DNA from: Stromatinia cepivora
Taxonomy: Eukaryota; Ascomycota; Leotiomycetes; Helotiales; Sclerotiniaceae
Assembly (NCBI GenBank): GCA_014898415.1
Contig: RCTD01000033.1
Location: 475,350 to 539,349, forward strand
Direction: 5' to 3'
DNA length: 64,000 bases
Made by a program: the position numbers and the translations under genes. The notes beneath the pieces are model-generated. The model was not told the DNA's origin, made no database searches, and was given only the letters and a program-made list of their open reading frames with translations. Shown here piece by piece: positions 1 through 11,557 of this stretch (position 1 is its first letter; every line of letters starts with the position of its first letter).

Positions 1-231
1 GTCGGTGAGCATGGTCCTGGTATCGATGCGATTGTGGGTCAGCGACTTGATCACCATCCACCTCGTTCTATCGGGCTACCAGATGGCAAGGATCCTACGG
101 AGGCTCGCATTGAGCTTGAAAGATGGGTGGTTCAGAGAGGTGGTGAATACTTTTTCTCGCCAGGTATCAAAGCTCTCAAGGGATATTTGACCGACGCTTC
201 TGATTATCCACCAGCGCTTACAGGTCCATGA
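1..231 (+). CDS. C-terminal end of a gene, possibly DyP-type peroxidase (partial)
   Basis: The open frame runs from the first base of the window to a TGA at 229-231, so only the last 76 residues are visible and the start lies off the left edge. The end of the protein carries RGGEYFFSPGIKAL. This resembles the C-terminal strand-helix of fungal dye-decolorizing (DyP-type) haem peroxidases, which commonly end with a GGEYFF-(V/S)P-x-I/L-x-AL stretch. The haem-binding GxxDG motif and proximal histidine would lie upstream and cannot be checked. The frame has balanced codon use and is followed by an AT-richer 3' region. The DyP assignment rests on one remembered C-terminal pattern and is tentative; that this is the end of a real gene is more secure. 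Confidence 0.45.
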   Translation, partial: VGEHGPGIDAIVGQRLDHHPPRSIGLPDGKDPTEARIELERWVVQRGGEYFFSPGIKALKGYLTDASDYPPALTGP

Positions 232-1548
232 GGTGTATCTCGGACAGGTTCTTCATGATGTAATGGAATTCTTCATGATATGTTGGTACGGCGTCTTTTG
301 GGGACAGTTTAGGACATGTGGGTTATTATGAGGTCTAATATCGAGGTATAGCAAATGTAATAAAACTTGCTTTCTTTTGAAAAGAAATGATTTATTTCGG
401 AACGACCGATTTCATTATCGAAAAATCCCCACATGAACATCTGCTACAACAAAAGAAAAGCAAGGTCACGAGATTGTCATGTGTTGGAAAGTGATTGGTT
501 GTTTGATTTCAGTATCTGACGGGTACAATTCCTCTTGTGGATCCTGATACACAATATCATGTGTGCAGTTCAGTACACCGCATAGCATGATTTGATGATC
601 CAATATCAAGGGAAACGGTTTTGTTGCAGTTCCCTCCAAAAAGCGTTTTGTTTCATTTGAGCTGATACTTGGTTCACATTTTCAACACCAATATATGTGG
701 GTAAAAAATGTCTTACATTACTTACCCTTTCAACCTCCGTAATTCACAATTGGCCCCCTTCATATTTCCAACGGCACATGTCATCCGAAAATAGCTCCAC
801 AGAGTGGGGCTGAGAGTAAGCTGAGTACAGAGTACAAAACTTCGTGAATAGCGTCGATCGTTAACCAAACCTTATCATACTTCCGGTGAATTATAAAATG
901 CCTAGAGGACTCTGTACGTACAAGATTGCCCTCGTACTTAGCCCTACCATCATAACCAAGAAACCGGTACAGTCATACCGACGCCACAGAAAGCCAAGCG
1001 ACACCCGTGACATTAAATTGTCGAATCAATTCATCGCGTGCCTTACATTTCATAAATGTTCCCCTGACCTCATCACACCTTATATTGCATCAGCATCCTT
1101 TCAGGTTTCACCGCTGTGCAGTTTCAGGGTGCTGAATACAGCGCTAATTTCAACGTTATACCTCAAAAGTAAGAATCTATTTCGTCACGTCACGAAAATC
1201 CACCTTAAACGGGATCATCAGCTCTTGAATGCAGGCAGAATCATGGCGCAGGGTAAGGCGGATGGTATGGGTTAAATACCAGCTATATACTACCTACTCT
1301 CACATTTTCTTTCCTTCTTGTTTCTATTTTTCATATTCACTCGAATTTAGCGGACACATACGTTCCTTCTTTTTTGTTGTCTGAATGACATTTGGCTGCA
1401 TTGAATAATACAAACGAGACAAACAACTCCACTATTGAACAGATAAATTGTTTTACGTACCGTCATTATAATTTCGATACAATAAACAAAGAATAAAAGA
1501 GGAAATTACACTTCTTTATACACTAGAGCTAAATCTACTTAAATCACA
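232..1548. other. Intergenic region
   Basis: No supported gene. A 390-nt open frame at 886-1275 has no ATG at its start, no splice pattern and no family features, so I treat it as chance. The last 250 bases before 1549 are AT-rich and probably hold the promoter and 5' leader of the downstream App1-type gene. Confidence 0.5.
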
Positions 1549-2976
1549 ATGTCGATCTCCCGTCAAAGCACTACCTCCTTACAAGTCCAAGCCCGCAACA
1601 GTAATCACTTCCCTGAAACCGAATCAGCCCTCCCACATCTTCCCCGAACACCCACAAGCTCCCTCCTAGAAAACCTCCTCTCATATCTCGGTTCATATAA
1701 TCCCTTCCCAAGAGCAGTATCCAAAGATGATACAGTTTGGTTATTGGATAACACGGCGTACAGAAATCAATTGACAGGAGAATGGGAAGCGGAATTTGTG
1801 GCAGCAGTTTGGGAGACTGAAAGTGGAAAACACGTCCCGGAAATTGTCGGCGATATAGTTGGGAGAATTGGTGGAGATGGTGATAGGGGAGAGGATGAAA
1901 TTGTAGAGGAGAGATTGAGACCATTTTTGATGGATGTTAGACCTGGGAGGGTTGTTGATATCGAGTTTTCGGAGCATCAAGAGACTACGGAATTGAGACT
2001 GGGACCGGGTGGAAGAACTGGTATTAGCAGCAATATTCAAAAATTGAGGGATGGTAAAGATGGTGAGATCGTAACGTGGAAGGCAGAAGTGCCGACAGGA
2101 GCAGAGGGGATATTGGAGATGAAAACAGTTTATGCAGAACCAGAAGGATGGGGTGTTATTTCTGGTGAGTTCGGAAATTCTGAATCATCTAATTCTGGGA
2201 ATCTGTCGAACCTTTCTGCGTATTGAAGAAAAAAATACTAACGCGACACAGATATTGATGACTCGATAAAAATAACTCAAACCAGCTCTCCCATTGGCAT
2301 TCTGCGCTCCACATTTCTATCTAAACCTCTACCTATTGAGGGAATGCCAGAATTTTACAAACACATCCAGTCTTTGATCACCCCTAAGCATGCCTCAGTA
2401 GCTCCCTGGTTCTATCTATCTGCCTCACCCTATACCCTCTACTCATTTCTCAGCGAATTCCGTCAGGAATACTATCCTCAAGGAACCATGATATTAAGAG
2501 ACGCAAACTTCTTGAGCTTAGGGGGATTGTTAGAGACATTGACAGAAGGTACACAAGAATATAAAGTTGATAGGATGGAGAAAATCTATAGATGGTTGCC
2601 AAAGAGGAAGATGATTTGTGTGGGGGATAGTACACAGAGTGACCCGGAGGCTTATGGAGAGATGTGAGTTCTTACTTTATTCTTTGCATTTTCCTTCTAG
2701 TCCGCACCTTATATCGTTCTTGTCTTTTGCCTCTCACGATTTTATGTTTCGAGTTACTAATGATCAATTAGGTATCGCAAAAACCCAACCTGGATCAAGC
2801 TAATCCTCATCCGCAAAGTAACAGACATTGCCGCAATCGGTATTTCCCAGAAGAACGAGCCTGAGAGATTCGAGAAGGCTTTTACTGGTGTTCCAGCGAG
2901 CGTATGGAGAGTTTTTGAGAGCCCAGAGGAGTGTTATGAAGTAGTGGACGAGTTGGTAAAGGAAGCGCCAGCATAA
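1549..2976 (+). CDS. APP1-like: App1-type phosphatidate phosphatase (DUF2183), cytoplasmic
   Basis: Exons are 1549-2164, 2252-2663 and 2772-2976 (410 aa). Both introns have GTGAGT-type donors and TACTAAC/TTACTAAT branch points. App1 dephosphorylates phosphatidic acid to diacylglycerol; in yeast it acts with actin-patch and endocytic proteins. The N-terminal third has the family pattern WLLDNTAYR...WEAEFVAAVW. The first intron splits the catalytic HAD motif; splicing restores VISDIDDSIKIT with D206-x-D208 as nucleophile and acid/base. The second intron lies inside the late HAD acidic motif, GDSTQSDPEAYGEM (from residue 330), followed by YRKNPTWIKLILIRKV. Both joins restore conserved sequence, which supports the exon model. 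There is no signal peptide or membrane segment. At 410 aa it is shorter than yeast App1 (587 aa) and lacks its long C-terminal proline-rich tail. The family call is firm; substrate is by homology. Confidence 0.88.
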
Positions 2977-4008
2977 TGATTCAAGAATGTTTGAGCGGTA
3001 ATTTTGCAGGGGTTTGGCGGTCATACTAGGTTTTCGGTAGTATTTATGAAACGGATCTGTATTAACTGGAACTTTTAGTATTGTCAACAATTTGGTTATT
3101 GGGGTAGAAACACAAAGAGCCTATCAGTACACAGATATTTCTCGAATTAGAACGGGAGGAAACGGCGTCAAATTGTTTGCAAGGAAATATGTTTTACAGC
3201 ACGATTATACGAGCGGGTATCCCATTTTAGTTTACGCCAAACAGGCTCTCCCAGAGCTTCCTTGTGATTTCATACAAACTTCATACAATGCTTTGGCCCG
3301 GGATGCTGTTGGTGAAGTGGTTCCGAATCTGGGGTTGGCATCTTATTCGAATGGGCAGCCGCCCGGGATAATTTTCGGACCATCAAGGACACCCAATTTC
3401 AGTCTCTAAATGGTATCTAATCTCTGCATGATCCCAAGTGGTTTTCTTAATGTCGGTTTCATACCTTGGTATTGCAAGGGTAACCGTTAGGCGCTGAGAT
3501 TAAGGAGGAGTGTCGGCTGGTTCGGTACCCTGTCTGTATCTTGTGGCGTAGCCTGTGCTGGGCGACAGAACCCCTGCTAGATCGTTGACGTTTGATGTTC
3601 AGTGTGTTATTTGACGAGATAGCCTGATTATGCTCACTGCTAATTAACCTAATTTACATGGGGAAGTATATACCCCCGCCTCCAACTAACAGACATAGAT
3701 AATTATAAATAAGTAGTTATAGGTCAAACTTACGTCTTTGCTTCCATTTGTTTGTTTGCGACTTGATCGGGAAGTAAAGTATTGATTAATACCATCCCAA
3801 ACATCAAGTCAAAAGTCAATTATCGTCTAACTTTGCAACGACCATTCCTAGGGCAAGAACTATAACCAGATCCCATTTACTCTTCCTCTGCAAAAATACT
3901 TTCCTTCTCATCTCTTCTATTTCAAATGAATCAATACATCCATCACAATTCTACTATAAATCATCAACTTTCATTTGTACATCAAAAAGGGCATTCTAAA
4001 TACCACTA
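2977..4008. other. Intergenic region
   Basis: Holds the 3' flank of the App1-type gene and the promoter of the 2EXR gene. An open frame at 3092-3409 begins without an ATG in the likely 3' UTR and shows no domain. The stretch 3640-4000 turns AT-rich and pyrimidine-rich (many CTTTC, CATC runs), as is usual for fungal 5' leaders. Confidence 0.5.
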
Positions 4009-5016
4009 ATGGCAGTCTTAACAACAACCATGAATATCAACTCCACCCCGAACTCAGTTATCTCTTTTCCACTATCTCTCCCACAGTCTCCTGCATCAGG
4101 AGGACATACCACCTTCCACAAATTCCTCTCTCTCCCTCCCCATATCCGCTACACAATCTGGCGTCAGGCTTTCCTCGAAACTCAACCTCCTCGTCTCATC
4201 GAAGTTTGTGCTCACGTTGAAGAGAACCTATTCTGGGATATAGATTGCGAGAACATAATTTTTCCTAGGCCAACAGGATCTGCGGTCGTCAGATGGATAG
4301 AACTTAACCCGCGAGGTCGATCTACGATCGAGATCGTATCATATGAGAGTAGGAACGCCGTGGAAGGAATGTGGGATTTCTGTTTCAATGATACGCACAA
4401 GGAGAGTCTTGGCATGATCGAAGTTTTTAACGGTGACAATGGGATCGAGGATGCGAGATATGTGGAAAGAAAGGTTGTTGAGGAGACATTGGGTTCCAGT
4501 TTCAAGAGAGGAATTAAGTTCTTAAAGGATCAGGATACAATTTACTTGAAAACGAAGGACTCTGGAACTATGAGAGCATTTCTGGATTTGCGAGCTAGTA
4601 TGGTTAATTTGTCGAGTGTGAGGAAAGTGGCAATTGATATGCTTTGGGATGGTCATTATCTGTTGGAGAAACAGTTGTTTGGGGGTTGGGATAGGGAGGA
4701 GAAGGAAGCAGCTTCGAAAGGAGGAGATGACATAAGTGAGATAAGATATCTCAGAGAGGAACCAATGTTGAAGGGATTGGAGGAGCTGACGATGGTCATG
4801 CAAAATACTCTACTACGAAGCAAATCGTTCTCAGAGATTCAGAGCTTATCGTCTCAACTGGAGGCGAAATTGACCCTTCAAAAACAAATGGTTACAATGG
4901 ATAATGTCTCCGATGAGAGATTGATGAAAAGCATGCATGCGGCCGTGGAGCACTTGGAGAAATATGAGATGATGAGGAGTGGAAATGTGAAGGTTGAATT
5001 GGTCAGGGAAGGCTAG
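4009..5016 (+). CDS. 2EXR-domain protein of unknown function
   Basis: Intron-less 335-aa frame from an ATG in good context (ACTAATGG). Residues about 35-60 contain TFHKFLSLPPHIRYTIWRQA, the signature start of the fungal 2EXR domain (F-x-x-F-x-x-L-P-x-E/H-I-R-x-x-I-W). This domain family is greatly expanded in Helotiales and related ascomycetes and has no established biochemical role; it is usually thought to be a protein-interaction module. The C-terminal half is charged and probably helical (LSSQLEAKLTLQKQM). There is no signal peptide, membrane segment or zinc-binding cluster. A second ATG at codon 8 (MNINSTPN) could also serve as start. Family membership is clear; function is unknown. Confidence 0.85.
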   Translation: MAVLTTTMNINSTPNSVISFPLSLPQSPASGGHTTFHKFLSLPPHIRYTIWRQAFLETQPPRLIEVCAHVEENLFWDIDCENIIFPRPTGSAVVRWIELNPRGRSTIEIVSYESRNAVEGMWDFCFNDTHKESLGMIEVFNGDNGIEDARYVERKVVEETLGSSFKRGIKFLKDQDTIYLKTKDSGTMRAFLDLRASMVNLSSVRKVAIDMLWDGHYLLEKQLFGGWDREEKEAASKGGDDISEIRYLREEPMLKGLEELTMVMQNTLLRSKSFSEIQSLSSQLEAKLTLQKQMVTMDNVSDERLMKSMHAAVEHLEKYEMMRSGNVKVELVREG

Positions 5017-5531
5017 TTAGCGGCTCATTGAAAAATTGTTTGTGAATATATGGAAAGGCAGGTCAAAATACCATGAGACGCCTTTGGCTTTTGAGGGAAT
5101 TGTATCCATCGTTTGAGACTATTATTGTACGACAGCGTATTCATTGAAGAAAAATAAATACAGCAAGTATCTGACATCTTTGAAGAAAGAGTGACTCTAA
5201 TAGCAGTTGCCATTCAGGCCTACACTCTGCTCAAATAGATGCACCCACTTCAATATGTGATTGGAGAGTAACGGATGAAGAATGAGATTCCCATTAGGGA
5301 ATTTGGCTCAAATCCAGCTAATGAAATCACTTCTTACACTGAGCCATGAATGTATCATCCTCAACTAATAAAGGATCATCAAATATCTATATTCTTTTAT
5401 AGTAATCATTTAATCAATTCTAAATCTTGAAAAACTAGTCTCCTGTGAAATGTTTTAACTTCGACGGAACCCTCGAATTTCTCGCCCCGCCTGGAATTCC
5501 AGTCCCACCCCGAAACAGAAAAAGTCCGAAA

Positions 5532-6117
5532 CTACCCAGCTCGGAGCGCACATCTCCAGTTAACAGTCCGCATCAATGTATTTCTCCGACCCCGTGGTGG
5601 ATATACCTGTTCCATCGGAATGTGTTTTTTCAAATCTTTCCGACTGATGGAATCTAGAAACTCTGAAATATTAGATCCATTAAAATTGTGACCCGCACCT
5701 TCCTTGTTGGGTTTCAGTATTAGACGCGCTGCTAATACCTCGTCCTGGAAGATTGCTTGCACAAGACTACTACCTATGCTGTAAGTCGGTATGGACGTCT
5801 TCCTGATGGAGGCTGCTTCTTCTGCTGTTGACCATTTTCTCAAACAGTCAGCCGATGTACTTAGTGCTTGCCGAACCTTCTTGAAAATTGCTAAATGTTC
5901 TAGTGTAGAGAAACACTTAATCATATGAGACATTCATAAGCTCTGAAGTGCTTCCTTTCCAAAATTGATATTCTTTGAGAGCTATCGTATCGATATTCAG
6001 AGGCTTCAAAACCATCTCAAAAGTTAACGACGCGACTTCAAATATTCCCTCGTTAATTGGATGGTCGTAAATAAGTTCACGTGTTTGAGACCGAATTAAG
6101 GGGGGAAAGCTGGGCAA
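5532..6117 (-). pseudogene. Probable decayed 2EXR-like gene
   Basis: Two minus-strand frames lie end to end: 6117-5917 (PSFPPLIRSQTRELIYDHPI...) and 5933-5532 (KCFSTLEHLAIFKKVRQAL...RKWSTAEEAASIRKT). The first resembles a worn 2EXR start (LPPEIR-x-x-I/L) and the second the 'LEHL-x-I' part found later in such proteins. They overlap in different frames with no convincing intron between them, so a frameshift is likely. A further minus-strand frame, 6489-6241, could be more of the same but has no recognisable motif. Its position beside the intact 2EXR gene suggests a decayed relative or duplicate. Evidence is weak and based on my reading of short motifs. Confidence 0.3.
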
Positions 6118-6999
6118 AAGTTGGTATTAAATAAGATGGGGATGTGAGCGCATAATCGATAGGACGCTCGTCTGCTGTGTTTAAATTATACGATTGGACA
6201 ATTATCAATATTCATAACCTTTTGTTCGGAAATCATGCTACTAGCTCGTGAGATCTTTGAGCAGCTGCGAGATCGTTAGGTATATGGCGTTTTGTTTTCG
6301 GAAAGCTGGTTGATAAGCTGGCTTGGAGGAGAAGTGAAGGTACTGATGCATATGAGAGACGATGTTAGAATGAATTCCATTTGCACATACGATGGTATTG
6401 AAATTGATTTGTTTTGACTCTAACGGCGATGATCCAGCCGCATTATCTGAAAAATGATCCAAGATATCGATCTCGGGAGATGGATGCATAGAGTTTGTTC
6501 TAGATTGACTGCAGCGATTCGGGAGGGGTATAGGTCACATGATATCGATGTAGACTTTCAGACCGATGCGACATGCCATGGACATATCTTCTTCCTGTCG
6601 TTTTGTATTGCCTAGTATTTTTCTCTCCTCATAATTTGAGGCAACTACCTAGTGTGTCCATAGATGGACGTGATGTCATAACTGGTAGTCCTCTACCAAT
6701 GAATTGCTCAGAATGAATTGCATGCGCCACATCATCGTCAGCCACAAAGAGCCCACCAAAAATATCATTCTTTCATAATACCACTTCGCTACATCATAAA
6801 AATATTGGAATTATTGATCAAATTTTGGTTGAATATCTAACAATCTAGTGAGGGTTCAGGATTCATCCCATTTTCAATAAACCTTAAGATTCCATAGAGC
6901 TTTTACGACAAGTTCTTGTTGTCCGCCATCATCAACACAGCAAACAAGTTTAGGTACACTGCCTCTCAAGTAGCTTATGCTGGTTGTGCTGCTATAATC
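6118..6999. other. Intergenic region
   Basis: No supported gene. Contains the promoter side of the Rtp1-like gene. The upstream in-frame extension of that gene back to 6916 starts with TTG and not ATG, so the coding start is placed at 7000. Confidence 0.45.
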
Positions 7000-9842
7000 A
7001 TGTCAGAAAAACGAAATAACAGAAATGTGCAACCACCTTTGGTTGATAAAATTCTCCAGGTCGGAAAGGCAGCTTTTGATCCAGATATTCCGGAAATCGC
7101 GAGATCTCAATCGCGACATGAGTTTGATCGTTTGATTGAAAGGTACACTTTCTCCCATAGATTTCGCCGGAAGCTCTAATTATTCATAGTACTTCGACCA
7201 TAAAGCTTATGCCCGTTTTGAATCTTCTCGTCCAACCAGATCGAGTACACCCCTGGTTACGAGGACCTTTGATCCAAGCCTTAGCCCGTCTTCCTCTCAG
7301 ACGGCGTGGTGTACAAGATACAATTGAGTTTGTCTTCTCAGTACACCCGAGCAATGCAAGTATGAAGGCATCAGATACTGTGGGTAGTCGCGCAGTAAAC
7401 ATTTCTCATGAAGCCATGAGCTCCGCATCAAGACTTTTGTCCTCACCTCCACATGGCATGTCAGCAGAGGAATGGTTCGGTGGTATTGCCCCTCAATTAT
7501 TTGACCTCCTTGACGGGAAGGGTGAGAAGGAAATGGATAAAGCGGCTTCTTACATCATTGGTTTTGGAATTTTGGGTCGCAAGCTTTATGGTGCTCCAGG
7601 TAGGGATAATACCTTTTTTAGTCGTCTTGGGCATATGCTGAATGGTTTAGGTGCACCCGGATGGAAAGCTTTGGTTGAGCCAATTATTGGGATGATAGAT
7701 CCAGCCCTCACATCTCAATCAACAAAACGGAAGTTACGAGTTGAAGAGATAGTAGTACTTGGAATGCCAGAAGTTCTTGTTGCCGCGGAGGATCTCGAGA
7801 AGAGTTTACTAAGATTACTTACTCTGGTAACATCACATCCACATCCATCACTGACGAAACGACTTCTCAATCCAATTCTCTTACCACTGTGGGCATTACA
7901 ATGCGTCAAAATAGAAAATAGTACCGAAGGGCCTCGTGCTTGTGCAGAAAAGCTGTTGAAGATACTACTGCAGCTTTCGTCATCAACCGTATCAAACACG
8001 ACCGAAGGCCCGCTTTTTAAGATCCTACATAATATCTTGTTTCAGGGCAGATCGGAACCTGGTAAAGCGAACTGGATGTATCATTCAACGAAGGATGGCA
8101 GGGGCATTCAGATTGAGAAACCATCGAATCACATCAACTCTAATCAACATCTTGACATTGGACAAATCAATACAGCCGTAGAAATATTTGTTGCACTTTT
8201 GAATGGGATTCCTGAAATTGATTCTCAAGTATCTCAAATCTTTTTGAAGTTGTGCCAGAAATGGCTCTCACAAGCTAAGAGTCGGCCGACCCCATCTATT
8301 ATGATTCATGCTTCATTAACAAGTGATGAGGATGATGCCAAGACAAAGCTCATTGAGGCGAAAGTTTTACAAGAAATGATAAATACTCTGCCAGAGAAAC
8401 TCGTTCAAGATTCAAAACAGTTAGTGGAACTGATTGACGGAGTACTGGGCGACTCAGTCACCGAAAATGGAGATTCCGAAGATCAAGAAAACATTGTCGC
8501 CATTGCTTTGAGTCTTTTGAATATTATTCTCACATCACCAAACTTTAAGCCAACCCCTGCTATAGAACCCTTCCTTGAAAGAATCGAATCTTCTCTTCGA
8601 ATTTATGGGCGCGAAACACACACGGAAACAACACAAACCGCACAAAATCTTCTCATCATTCTACAGTTTCGCCATGCACTTCATGAGTCAAGCGCGACAC
8701 TTTCCGAAAATGTCCCTAGTCGGGCGATAGAAGATCGAAAGACTTATAATCTTGCCATGTCATATCTAACCTCTGTTGAATCCCCTCCACCAGTCAGAGT
8801 TCAAGGGATTGAACTTATTCAAACCTTGATTAGCGCCCGTAGTTCAATCCTGGACATACCCGCGCTTCTCGTTTTATTCTCCTCCCTCCTTCAGGATTCT
8901 GATGAATATGTTTATCTTCGCGCTATTAGGTGCTTCATCGACCTTTCGAAAGTTCATCCTAGGGCCGTACTCAAAGATATCATTGAGCGTTATGTGGACG
9001 GGAATGAGGATTATGATCTTGATGCACGTTTGAGACTTGGGGAAGCCTTACTTCAAGTAATTCAATCTTCACCGATGAACTTTACGGGTGCTGTCGCACA
9101 AACCGTTAGTGAAGGTCTGCTTTCTGTTGCAGGTCGAAGAGGATATCGACCGAAAACCAATGCGGAACAAATGAAACGTGAAAATCTACAGAAAAAGAAG
9201 ACAGCTGAAGCAGAAGAGGCATGGGATGGTCCGGTGCCACAATTGGACGAGGTTCTTGAGCCGGATGCTTCTCATCCAGAATATGAATCAATTTCCCGAA
9301 TAATTTCAGGTTGGGAAAGTAAACGCGGAACGGAAGATATACGGATTCGCTCATCTGCCTTGGCCATTCTAGGTGAGGCCATAGAATGTAACGTAACGGG
9401 CATTGGATCTAAGCCGATATCCACGTCTATTGATCTCAGTATTCATATCCTCACATTAGAACCGGAGGTTGAGAAGGGCATCCTTCGTCGATCTGCTATT
9501 CTTCTCGTCATGAGTTTTGTACGCTCTTTAGACAAGGCAAGATCCGAAGGTAGACAGTTAGGATTTGGATTCGTGGGTCAAAGCCTAGATGATATAACGA
9601 GAATATTAAAATATGTTCAAGATACGGATAATGATGGTTTAGTCAGGCAGCATGCAAAGGATGTTGTTGAAGGGATAGAATCGTGGCAAATGAATTCTTT
9701 GATCCCGATTGGGAATCAGGAGGGGGGCGATAGTATCGAGCATTCGGGTGTCAGTGGGATTAGGAACTTGGCCGGTTTGAACATTACACCTGCCGATAGG
9801 AATGTAAATGTGACGAGACCGAGGATCGAAGAAATCGAGTAG
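7000..9842 (+). CDS. RTP1-like: Rtp1/Tango6-like RNA polymerase II import and assembly factor
   Basis: Exons are 7000-7142 and 7190-9842 (931 aa). The 47-nt intron has donor GTACAC, branch CTCTAAT and acceptor TCATAG, and joins in phase. Rtp1 (yeast, 981 aa; TANGO6 in animals) is a cytoplasmic HEAT/ARM-repeat protein that helps assemble RNA polymerase II and carry it to the nucleus. The protein here is an all-helical repeat solenoid. The conserved C-terminal blocks are visible: about residues 570-675 (SLLQDSDEYVYLRAIRCFI...HPRAVLKDIIERYVD...DARLRLGEALLQV; RTP1_C1) and from about residue 765 (DIRIRSSALAILGEAIE; RTP1_C2). A charged linker (KRENLQKKKTAEAEEAW) lies between them. Length matches the family. 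The first ATG with good context after the upstream stops was chosen; a further upstream exon cannot be excluded. Confidence 0.85.
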
Positions 9843-11557
9843 GGTGGGATGGATAAATTGTTGTTTTCCACGGCACACTTGGTTGCCTTGTATACCTTAT
9901 TTGTTGAGGCGGCGGTATTTCGTAAAATTCCATTGTTGAAATCTCGAGCGGACCATCCTTCGGCCCCTCACACTCATCAATCTTTTTTTACGCGTCACAA
10001 ATCTCGTTATCTCGTCAATAAAGTGGATTTGATCAACATAATTCTTATAACATACTCGTACGGAGTACAGCCAGAAAGTATGCAACTCCGAAGCTCTATG
10101 CACGTACCACAAGATGGTAAAGTACAAGAGGAATGAATCACCTGGTTTGTCTAACGTCCGGGTTTCATACTTTCTGGTAGCACGAGTAGAAATTTGAAAG
10201 GGCCCGAAACGACTCTTCAGTACCCGCGGACGCAGACTCCATAGTGAATTATCTGTCGGCCGAAGCATGTGTGCAAGCTTGCTGGCATTTGACTTGCTGG
10301 TGATGTACCGATATGTCACATGTAAATCTCATTCCTCGGTCTTTTCGTAAGTTATCAAAATGCGCGTCTTTCTTTGATGTATTGTTCGCTGCAAGCGATT
10401 CGAAGTGTTTAAAGCAACAACCCAGCCCTGCCAAGAAAGTGGTTCCGGTGCCGTTGATTAGCCGATATATCCGGAGATTTACCCCAATTCAAAATAGTGG
10501 CTGTGGGGAACAGCCCCACCCGGCCCTCAAAGCTGCCATTACCCCATCCCTCATAGAACCTAAAGAAGAAAGTGGATTCGCATCTTAATCCTCATCTTGT
10601 ATGTTGCTCCGAGATCTTCAATTTCATTTGCAGGTTTAGGGATGCTATACCCCGCGAAGAGGCCACGTGGTGTTTGGTGTTTGTTGTTTGTTGTTTTCCC
10701 TTTTACCTGCATTACCTGCAGAACTTACTTTGATAGTGTCTCCCCCAGATTTCTCCACACGCCGTCGCTGCACGACAAACTCAGTTGGATGTCAAGGTAC
10801 TTGGGTGTTTCGGGATCTAGGGAAGACAGGAATCTAAATCACTGGCATGATTCATGTACCTGAACCGGATGATACTGCCGTGTTTTCATAAATTCAGTTG
10901 GTCACCAGCTCTCACCCAATACCGCCTTTTTATTCTTTAATTGATCGTCTTCATAATGCACTCATAAGGTTACACCGAACTAATTTTACCCCCATCCTTC
11001 ACATAGGATCCATTAGCGCGAGCTATGGTCATGAGAACATCCTCCCTCAACGAATTTAAACACCTTGCTGCTGCCACCTCAATTAGCCTCCACGGCTAAT
11101 TAATAAATGTGCCATCAAATCCTTCATCTTGCGTGCCCCGAGTGCTTTTATTGCAGAGTTACTCCTAATGTGACATTCCTTGCTGACTGCCGATCGTGCT
11201 CGGAGATGGTTCCTGATTGACACTGATACGGTTCATGCCGAACCAGTCAGAACGAACACTTGGAGCTCGAAGAAAGTGATGCGATAAAAATTTACCAGTA
11301 GTTTCCTCGGCGTTTCCCCGCGGTTACAGGCCCACCGTTAGAAGGGAAGGAAGAGAAGGAAAATAAACTCGGAAATAAGATTCACTGGGACCAAATGATC
11401 CCAATCCAAGCGGGTATAAAGAGTGAATGATACCTCCATCATGTCTTCCTTCTTCAGCCCAGCTTGTGTTCTTTCGCTCTCCTTTCTGTCAATCTCATGC
11501 TTCCGTTTGTAGACAATTAATAGTCTTTCATCCCCCTAGACGCACTTTGAGTTCACC
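9843..11557. other. Intergenic region with cutinase promoter
   Basis: Several 80-140 codon frames (9849-10136, 9897-10319 minus, 10313-10588, 10597-10863) overlap each other on both strands and show no domain or intron structure, so I call none. GTACGGAGTAC, an 11-bp perfect palindrome, sits at 10058-10068. The last 200 bases hold the TATA box and pyrimidine-rich leader of the cutinase gene. Confidence 0.5.
11415..11420 (+). promoter_or_regulatory. TATA box of the cutinase gene
   Basis: TATAAA in the context GGGTATAAAGAGTG, 138 bases before the cutinase ATG, followed by a CT-rich leader. Such a strong TATA is typical of highly inducible fungal secreted-enzyme genes. Confidence 0.5.

Noticed and set aside
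886..1275. 129-codon plus-strand open frame
   Set aside because: No ATG at its start, no domain, no splice signals and poor composition for a protein; likely chance.
3092..3409. 105-codon open frame after the App1-type gene
   Set aside because: Starts without ATG inside the probable 3' UTR and shows no recognisable motif.
9849..10863. Chain of short open frames on both strands
   Set aside because: They overlap in conflicting frames with no introns or domains; treated as intergenic.
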